DNA of 40,744 bases from Candidatus Cloacimonadota bacterium (GTDB taxonomy: Bacteria; Cloacimonadota; Cloacimonadia; Cloacimonadales; TCS61), in NCBI GenBank assembly GCA_030445745.1, contig JASUTE010000016.1:1-40744 (forward strand), given 5' to 3'. The position numbers and the translations under genes are program-made. The notes below the pieces were generated by a model. It did not search any database. It was not told the DNA's origin and saw only the letters and a program-made list of their open reading frames with translations. Of the stretch, positions 36,070-40,744 are shown piece by piece. Each line of letters begins with the position of its first letter. Position 1 is the stretch's first letter.

Positions 36070-36566
36070 CCTTTAATTTTTCCTAACCAATTTCGTATTT
36101 TTCTCAGAATGTTCTTATCCAAAAAATTTTCTGCAGTAGAACTTACATTTTTTAACAGTTGCAAAATATCAGTTTGTCCACTCCAGTTATCTAGCAAAAT
36201 TTGTTCGTCTAGTTCGTTCAAAATAAGGTTCAGGCCGTAAACTACCAGTACTAGATCATCTACCAGCCCAAAATAAGGAATGAAATCGGGAATAATATCG
36301 ATAGGCAAAATAAGATAAGCCAAAATACCGCCCATAAAGAGCTTATGCTGTTTGGGAACTCGCTTATCTACTGCCAGGCGGGTTATTAGAATAAAAAGGT
36401 CTGGTAAAGCCAGCAGATACTCTACAAATTTGCCGCCCCGTTTGCCAGCTCTACTCTGTACATATTTGGTGATCTTGTTACGTAATTTTTCGTAAAATTT
36501 CAATTTCTTTTCATCATTGTGCAGAATTTCTTCTACTTCCGGTTTATTCTTGTGTTCTGTGCTCAT
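36066..36566 (-). CDS. DUF1232 (YkvA-like) membrane protein
   Basis: A 166-residue protein with a charged N-terminal stretch (about 1-45), then the DUF1232 core: a basic VPKQHKLF segment, the helical GGILAYLILPIDIIPDFIPYFGLVDDLVLVVYG motif (split here by function as two short helices with the conserved DxxPDxxP and DD), and a helical tail. The family is widespread and of unknown function; it is presumed to sit in or on the membrane. I start at ATG 36566, preceded by AAGGAG at 5 bases; the GTG two codons earlier overlaps that site. First gene of the rdgB operon. A weak -35 (TTGACT, 36666-36661 on the minus strand) lies upstream. Confidence 0.86.
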   Translation of the reverse strand: MSTEHKNKPEVEEILHNDEKKLKFYEKLRNKITKYVQSRAGKRGGKFVEYLLALPDLFILITRLAVDKRVPKQHKLFMGGILAYLILPIDIIPDFIPYFGLVDDLVLVVYGLNLILNELDEQILLDNWSGQTDILQLLKNVSSTAENFLDKNILRKIRNWLGKIKG

Positions 36567-36572
36567 TTTCAC

Positions 36573-36780
36573 TCCTTTTTCTTTGCTGGTAACATAACTT
36601 TAGCATGTTCCATGAATATTTTTAAAAATCCTTTTCTATAACTTAATTAGCAATTCACAAAGTCAAGAATTTTATAAAATAAAATTAGTTAGAGTAAAGT
36701 CTACAGGCTTTGCTCCTTTTTTCCGTTGGAATAACTGGACGAGCTGTTTTTTTAACCCATTCCACCTTTACGGAAAACTT
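36573..36780. other. AT-rich leader of the rdgB operon
   Basis: The first about 100 bases are AT-rich leader with the weak -35 noted under the DUF1232 gene. From about 36700 the sequence turns into degenerate repeat remnants. No gene or RNA is recognisable here. Confidence 0.5.
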
Positions 36781-36889
36781 ATTCCAGCCTTTGCTAAAGT
36801 TTGCCTACCTAGGGCAGCGCCAAAGGCGACTAGGGCTTCCGCCTCCGTTACACTCCGGCGAGACAAGACGGCCAGGCAGGCAGAATGAC
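36781..36889. repeat. Intergenic repeat, family E
   Basis: It shares the core gcagcgccaaaggcgac (36814-36830) and neighbouring blocks (cctccgttacac, ggcgagac) with 14820-14945, and ends in GAATGAC like the family A and B ends. Confidence 0.6.
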
Positions 36890-36900
36890 AGCATTTTTTG

Positions 36901-36988
36901 CTCCCCTTTTAAGGGGAGAAGCTCAGCCCTAGTGGAATCGGCAAAGCCGGCAGCATAGCTGCATTCCATAAGGCAAGCTTTGCAGAGC
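36901..36988. repeat. Multi-branched palindromic element
   Basis: Successive perfect pairings: CTCCCCTT/AAGGGGAG (36901-36918), GCTC/GAGC (36921-36924 with 36985-36988), TGGAAT/ATTCCA (36933-36938 with 36963-36968) enclosing two abutting hairpins CGGC-AAA-GCCG (36939-36949) and GCAGC-ATA-GCTGC (36950-36962), then GCAA-GCT-TTGC (36973-36983). It can fold as a cloverleaf-like three-way junction in DNA or RNA. It is not a tRNA: there is no anticodon arm or CCA-type acceptor. Confidence 0.7.
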
Positions 36989-37013
36989 AGAGGGGTTTCT
37001 TGAGAACTAAATT

Positions 37014-37118
37014 GTCATCTCGAGCGAAACGAAGTGGAGTCGAGAGATCTTAGGTTTGCTATAAGTTTGTATGAGATTTCTCCATTCCAGTAGCTTCGCT
37101 ACTTCCAGTCGAAATGAC
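37014..37118. repeat. Palindromic intergenic repeat, family A (complete)
   Basis: A 105-base element bounded by GTCATCTCGA and its near-inverse TCGAAATGAC. The arms GAGAGATCTTA and TGAGATTTCTC pair partly, and the inner hairpin is AGTAGC-TTC-GCTACT, different in sequence from the AGCC-TAC-GGCT of the copy at 1-93 but at the same place. Confidence 0.8.
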
Positions 37119-37124
37119 AATACA

Positions 37125-37249
37125 GTCACCTCGACCGCAGTGGAGATTTATGCGTCCTCTGGCGCAGATCTCATTGTAAGAATAAAAGTTTCAATTTAAC
37201 ATTGTTGCTTTTTGAGATTTCTCCATGCGCTACGCTTAGTCGAAATTAC
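37125..37249. repeat. Diverged family A copy
   Basis: It begins gtcacctcgaccgcagtgga and ends gagatttctcc...agtcgaaattac, with the family A outline but an altered middle (gcgtcctctggcgc). It lies 6 bases after a complete copy, in the same orientation. Confidence 0.6.
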
Positions 37250-37258
37250 AAAAAACCC

Positions 37259-37384
37259 GTCATTGCGAACCCTTTATGGGTGAAGCAATCTGTAATTAAA
37301 AACATAAAGTTAGTATAAAACTTTTATTAACAATTTATAGATTACTTCGCGAAGGTTAATGCAAGTAGATAAGCTCGTAATGAC
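37259..37384. repeat. Palindromic intergenic repeat, family B (complete)
   Basis: A 126-base element bounded by GTCATTGCGA and TCGTAATGAC (imperfect inverted ends). Its left hairpin is ATTGC..ACCC-tttat-GGGT..GCAAT. It contains the 51-base stretch 37293-37343 that recurs exactly in the next copy. Confidence 0.8.
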
Positions 37385-37400
37385 GAAAACTAAAAAAACG

Positions 37401-37515
37401 GTCATTGCGAACCCCGATTTATCGGGTGAAGCAATCTTTAATTAAAAACATAAAGTTAGTATAAAACTTTTATTAACAATTTATAGATTCTTCGTCGAAC
37501 GAGTTCGGGGTCTAC
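37401..37515. repeat. Family B copy with altered hairpin tip and repeated 51-base core
   Basis: It starts GTCATTGCGAACCCCGAT; the tip is now CCCGAT-TT-ATCGGG in place of ACCC-tttat-GGGT, so pairing is kept with new sequence. Bases 37439-37489 are identical to 37293-37343, 146 bases upstream. The right part follows the form of the copy at 104-188. Confidence 0.75.
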
Positions 37516-37519
37516 CTCT

Positions 37520-37657
37520 GTAGGTTTCCCTTACTGCAAACTCATTTGTAGTTTTCTCTTACTTACGCAAGAGAAAACTTGAGAAGTTCGAGGAAGAAAA
37601 GAAGAAGGAAAAATGTGGTCATCTCGAGCGGAACGAAGTGGAGTCGAGAGATCTCAT
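37520..37657. repeat. Family D hairpin followed by partial family A
   Basis: A lone left arm (tgtaggtttcccttactgc) is followed by a full 10-bp hairpin, GTTTTCTCTT (37551-37560) and AAGAGAAAAC (37569-37578), then a family A start (GTCATCTCGAGCGG at 37618) cut off at about 37657, just before the stop of the next gene. Confidence 0.75.
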
Positions 37658-37686
37658 AGAATCACATAAAGTTATATTATTGGGAT

Positions 37687-38559
37687 TTACTGACCATTTT
37701 TAAATTTCATATACTCATCATCATAGATCTCGAAATAGTCGATAAGCAATTTTACATTGTTATACCAATACACTTCAAAATTTAAGTTTATTATACTTTC
37801 TTCCGAGTCGCTGCCAATTAAAGCAGCTGGTATATCTTGCTTAGCAATGTAGTAGGTAAATAATTTAAAGTTAGGAAAAATGGGATTATAGGGTGCATTG
37901 GCAAAATCGGCTACCGTTAAAATATTGGAGGCAAAACTCTGTGGCAAATAACTTTTAGTTGGCAAATATACTCTCTTTCTAGCAGAACCCGTCTCTTGCA
38001 CTAGCGCGTAAACTCTAACTTTACAAACTTTTGTGGTATCAGCCAGATCATTTTTCGGGATATACATGGAATAATTGAAAAAGAGATTATTAATTTCTGC
38101 AGAAGAAACTTCTCCAACTAACGGAATATCTGGGGCATTAAAACCTTTGTAATTGGAAGTTTGCGTCCATTTCCATAAAAGATCCTGGGCTGCATAGCTG
38201 GGATAGGATACACCAGCAATCGGCTTGCATTCCCATCCACCTCTATGCGAGGACTGGAATGAATAATTATTATTCTCTTGAGTATAAACTTTCTGCTGAA
38301 ATTCTTTAACTGCATCATTTCTGTTTATGCGGTAATAAAACCGGGAAACGCCCTCATCTTCGTCACCCTCTGGGCTTATTCTCTCATCTACCTCTGAATA
38401 CTCCGCTTCATACCTGTAATAATTACAATTGATAAGGTCTGCCAGAGTTGTTACTTTGCTTTTACTATTTTCAGACAAATTTATATTAAGATCTGCATTT
38501 GCTAATAGACCATGCACACATAATATAGTGATGATCAAAATAATAATCGTTCTTTTCAT
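37687..38559 (-). CDS. Exported protein of unknown function
   Basis: A 290-residue protein with a clear signal peptide (MKRTIIILIITILCVHGLLANA, about residues 1-20) and no further membrane helix, so it is periplasmic, outer-membrane-associated or secreted. The start ATG 38559 follows GGAGG at 4 bases; a longer frame reaching 38592 has no support. The mature part is rich in Tyr, Asn and acidic residues and looks beta-rich (YYRYEAEYSEVDE, INLNFEVYWYNNVKLLIDYFEIYDDEY); I recognise no family. It lacks the NPFNPxT-type sorting tail of its neighbour. A TATAAA box on the minus strand (about 38612) gives a weak promoter candidate. A repeat array lies immediately downstream. Confidence 0.8.
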   Translation of the reverse strand: MKRTIIILIITILCVHGLLANADLNINLSENSKSKVTTLADLINCNYYRYEAEYSEVDERISPEGDEDEGVSRFYYRINRNDAVKEFQQKVYTQENNNYSFQSSHRGGWECKPIAGVSYPSYAAQDLLWKWTQTSNYKGFNAPDIPLVGEVSSAEINNLFFNYSMYIPKNDLADTTKVCKVRVYALVQETGSARKRVYLPTKSYLPQSFASNILTVADFANAPYNPIFPNFKLFTYYIAKQDIPAALIGSDSEESIINLNFEVYWYNNVKLLIDYFEIYDDEYMKFKNGQ

Positions 38560-38652
38560 TTTTCCTCCGTTTTTTTCGGGTAAGTTCCACACTATTTATA
38601 TTACCTGGAAATCATTTTAAATCATTAGTTCATAAATTTACTGCGAAACTAA

Positions 38653-40236
38653 CTACTTAAGCAGGGTAACCTTTTGGGCTGCCAGCTGCTGCCCGGTTGC
38701 TACATTAACTAAGATACAGTAATAAATCCCGGAAGCCTGCTTTTGGGCGTTCCAGGTAACCTGATGATTCGATGCTTCAGTAATTTCACTCGATTTTATC
38801 GTCTTCACCTTTTGGCCTTTGGCATTAAAGATCTTAATTTGTAGGTTTTCATAATCATTGGCTTTGATCTGAAAGGTAATGGTTGGATTAAATGGATTCG
38901 GGTGAGCGGTAAGGGTTGCTTTGGGTGGCTGTGGAATTGCTTCTTCTTCGTTAGCTGTGTCGTATAGCTGGCCATTACCACCATACACAAACACATAACC
39001 TCGGCCATGAAAAGGGTGATAGTCCCAATTAGTGGGAGCACCTACGGCCAGGTCGGCATACTCGTCACCATCGAAATAGCCCATCGTTAATGAAGAACCA
39101 AAAAGATCATCGCTTAAGTTAACACTTTCGGTGAATTCCATATCCACTACATTATTGGGGTCATTTCCACCTAAGTATAAAAATGCTTTGCCATTGCCTC
39201 CTGCATAATGATTGCCAATAGCAAAATCATCATAGCCATCATTGTTTACATCACCAAAGTCGAACCCATAATCAAGAGAACTTCCTCCACCTCCATAGGA
39301 TAAAAGAAAGTCGTATTGGTTGGTTATGTTTTCTTGACCATACCAAAAGTATGTACTTGTATTATCAAAATGTCCTACAAAATCATCATATTCATCTCCA
39401 TTGAAGCGGCCTGCCGGTTTGCCTAAAGTCATATATGTTTGTTCTTCATCCCAAAGAATCACGTCTGGTTCCGAATCAATCTCTTCACCGCCATAGTAAA
39501 GGGTGTTAGTGTAACGTTCTGACCAATATTCATCATAATAGGTATAACCTATAGTAAAATCATCATAGCCATCATTGTTTACATCTCCCACACCTACCAT
39601 GCCTTCAGAAGACCCTATACCTAAATCTTCAGCTAATACTTCTTTTACTATCTGGGTATCGCTGCCATAGCATATACAAAACTTGGAAGGCTGATCTTCA
39701 CCTAAAGTTGAAACCATAATTACTCCGGAATCGTCAAAACCATCAGCGTTTACATCTCCTAGTGGCCTTACAATAAAAGGTGTATAATTTCCTTCCGGAA
39801 GATATTGCAAATCAGGTTCTAGTTCTTGCTGTTCATTGCCAAAGTATATGTCTATATACCAGTATCCATTTAAGCCTCTACTAACTCCCAGGTCTTCATA
39901 ACCATCTCCATTCATATCACCTAAATTATCAAAAGTGTACAATATTTTTGATTCTTCTGTTCCTTCTAAGCCAAAGTCATATTCAGCATCAAAATCAGGC
40001 CCTCCCTCGTAGAAATAGAGTTTGCCGTAATGCTGTGGTGCTCCTTCTGGCCAGTTTGGCGAATAAACTACTAACTCATCAAAGCCATCACCGTTGAAAT
40101 CTAACGAGGTCATATTATCTCCCAACCTATCATGTTCGTTTTCACCTTCCATATAAGCTATTACCTCCATGGTATTATCACAGAATAGTAAAATGGGCAT
40201 TATTATTACAAACACGTAAATAGTTAGTTTTCTCAT
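38653..40236 (-). CDS. Secreted FG-GAP beta-propeller protein with type IX secretion sorting domain
   Basis: A 527-residue protein exported by a signal peptide (about 1-20) and probably passed through the outer membrane by type IX secretion. Seven FG-GAP-type blades with calcium-loop motifs are visible, near residues 48, 109, 162, 219, 279, 329 and 389 (DFNGDGFDE, DMNGDGYED, DVNADGFDD, DVNNDGYDD, RFNGDEYDD, DVNNDGYDD, YFDGDEYAD), enough for a complete integrin-like seven-bladed propeller. A linker (EEEAIPQPPK) leads to the C-terminal sorting domain (about 440-527) with HPNPFNPTITF, LQIKIFNAKGQKV and SGIYYCILV. I start at ATG 40236 after GGGAGG; a TTG one codon upstream is possible. Probable roles are surface adhesion or ligand binding; the ligand is unknown. 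Confidence 0.92.
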   Translation of the reverse strand: MRKLTIYVFVIIMPILLFCDNTMEVIAYMEGENEHDRLGDNMTSLDFNGDGFDELVVYSPNWPEGAPQHYGKLYFYEGGPDFDAEYDFGLEGTEESKILYTFDNLGDMNGDGYEDLGVSRGLNGYWYIDIYFGNEQQELEPDLQYLPEGNYTPFIVRPLGDVNADGFDDSGVIMVSTLGEDQPSKFCICYGSDTQIVKEVLAEDLGIGSSEGMVGVGDVNNDGYDDFTIGYTYYDEYWSERYTNTLYYGGEEIDSEPDVILWDEEQTYMTLGKPAGRFNGDEYDDFVGHFDNTSTYFWYGQENITNQYDFLLSYGGGGSSLDYGFDFGDVNNDGYDDFAIGNHYAGGNGKAFLYLGGNDPNNVVDMEFTESVNLSDDLFGSSLTMGYFDGDEYADLAVGAPTNWDYHPFHGRGYVFVYGGNGQLYDTANEEEAIPQPPKATLTAHPNPFNPTITFQIKANDYENLQIKIFNAKGQKVKTIKSSEITEASNHQVTWNAQKQASGIYYCILVNVATGQQLAAQKVTLLK

Positions 40237-40303
40237 CAAGCCTCCCTTGCTTTTTTGGTTAACTAATTTTTAGTAACTACTATTTGCAGGAATATTTGTT
40301 TGC

Positions 40304-40309
40304 TGTCAA
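40304..40309 (-). promoter_or_regulatory. Possible -35 element for the FG-GAP gene
   Basis: A perfect TTGACA on the minus strand, about 70 bases before the start codon. The -10 at the right spacing (CAAATA) is poor, so only the -35 is reported. Confidence 0.25.
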
Positions 40310-40347
40310 GTTTGTTTTGTATTTCAGGAAGATATTTTAAAAAAGTA

Positions 40348-40475
40348 CGTCTTTGCGCGACTTCGATTTAGCAGGGTGAAGCAATGCGCTTACAGCGCAT
40401 AAATCTGTAATTTACGACTTAATACCTTTAATAGATTCTTCGTCGCAGGCCTCTGTAAGCGTGCCTCAGAATGAC
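40348..40475. repeat. Family B copy with inserted 7-bp hairpin
   Basis: A diverged family B element (cgtctttgcgcgac... to ...cagaatgacg). In the usual gaagcaatctgtaa segment it carries an extra hairpin ATGCGCT-TAC-AGCGCAT (40384-40400), part of which recurs in the copy at 40627. Confidence 0.65.
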
Positions 40476-40481
40476 GCGATA

Positions 40482-40546
40482 TCATAAAGCCCGTCATGTT
40501 GAGGAATTCATACGAAGGCAGGCGACGAAACATCTGGGCTTTATGA
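40482..40546. repeat. Short element with perfect 11-bp inverted ends
   Basis: TCATAAAGCCC (40482-40492) and GGGCTTTATGA (40536-40546) are perfect inverted repeats around 43 bases (gtcatgttgagg...gacgaaacatct). The size and ends look like a small non-autonomous palindromic element; it is the only copy in this window. Confidence 0.65.
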
Positions 40547-40564
40547 GTATTTAGAATGATATTA

Positions 40565-40680
40565 TAGATCGCTTCGAATTAGTATTTACAAGAAGAATAA
40601 CTCGCGATGACAAAACTAAAAAAATCGTCATTGCGAACCCTTTATGGGTGAAGCAATCTGCTTACAGCGCATAAATCTTT
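40565..40680. repeat. Family B fragments (right half then left half)
   Basis: A right-half fragment (40565-40611, ending gcgatgac) is followed by a new left half from GTCATTGCGAACCC (40627), which carries part of the inserted hairpin module (gcttacagcgcataaatct). The last 60 bases of the window show nothing recognisable. Confidence 0.6.
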
Positions 40681-40744
40681 GGTGTGGGACATAATATTGA
40701 AGTGAAACCTCGAGCTATAAATTTTAGATTACTTCCATGTGAAA

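Noticed and set aside
36710-36958. An 82-codon frame rich in Arg and Gly
   Set aside because: It is made of the family E and cloverleaf repeats; no start context and no protein similarity.
36933-36968. tRNA-like cloverleaf
   Set aside because: Stems are 4-6 bp with 3-base loops; no T-loop, anticodon loop or acceptor of the right length.
37293-37489. Possible CRISPR array from the two 51-base repeats
   Set aside because: Only two copies, the spacer is itself repeat sequence, and no cas gene is present.

Overview
The window is a low-GC bacterial chromosome segment with 24 confident protein genes, no RNA genes, no CRISPR array and no intact transposase. A Kdo transferase shows an LPS-bearing Gram-negative cell, and an FG-GAP protein ending in an NPFNPxT sorting domain points to type IX secretion. 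Together with the fermentative-style glutamate dehydrogenase and the palindromic intergenic repeats, this suggests the FCB superphylum, most likely Candidatus Cloacimonadota or a relative. That placement is inferred from gene style; no marker comparison was possible.

Layout. (1) 496-14717, all minus strand, is a five-gene signalling block. Transcription order is two tandem paralogues (989 and 981 aa) that join receiver-like domains to a PEP-synthase-type ATP-grasp domain, then a membrane histidine kinase with a solute-binding sensor and five PAS domains, a single-domain response regulator, and a 1398-aa cytoplasmic kinase (receiver, PAS and GAF domains, kinase core). (2) 15331-22269, plus strand, is a compact operon: metG, an amino-acid permease fused to a PTS EIIA domain, miaB, and a CPA2-type antiporter fused to another EIIA domain. 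(3) 22668-29180, plus strand, is a coupled operon: yicC, a small membrane protein, rnr, waaA, a UPF0316 protein, amrS and a membrane-tethered NusG-domain-II protein. (4) 29167-31140, minus: a Cys-rich TPR protein and nadE. (5) 31424-32755, plus: gdhA with a clear terminator. (6) 32861-36566, minus: a DUF1232 protein, rdgB, a GT4 glycosyltransferase and a phosphohexomutase. (7) 37687-40236, minus: an exported protein of unknown function and the FG-GAP/T9SS protein.

Four intergenic zones (1-480, about 14820-15170, about 36780-37660, 40348-40680) are mosaics of short palindromic repeats. Several copies differ in stem sequence but keep base pairing, and one (36901-36988) can fold as a multi-branched cruciform. 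These look like non-autonomous REP/MITE-type elements.

The strongest candidates for something undescribed are the paired receiver/ATP-grasp proteins. They have the nucleotide-binding half of PEP synthase but neither the phosphohistidine swivel nor the PEP-binding barrel. One keeps a plausible phospho-acceptor Asp251 and the other has Asn251. They sit directly upstream of a kinase/regulator set, which suggests a signalling route that ends in an ATP-dependent phosphotransferase-like effector. The second theme is two transporters, each fused to an EIIA domain with its His intact, in one operon with metG and miaB.
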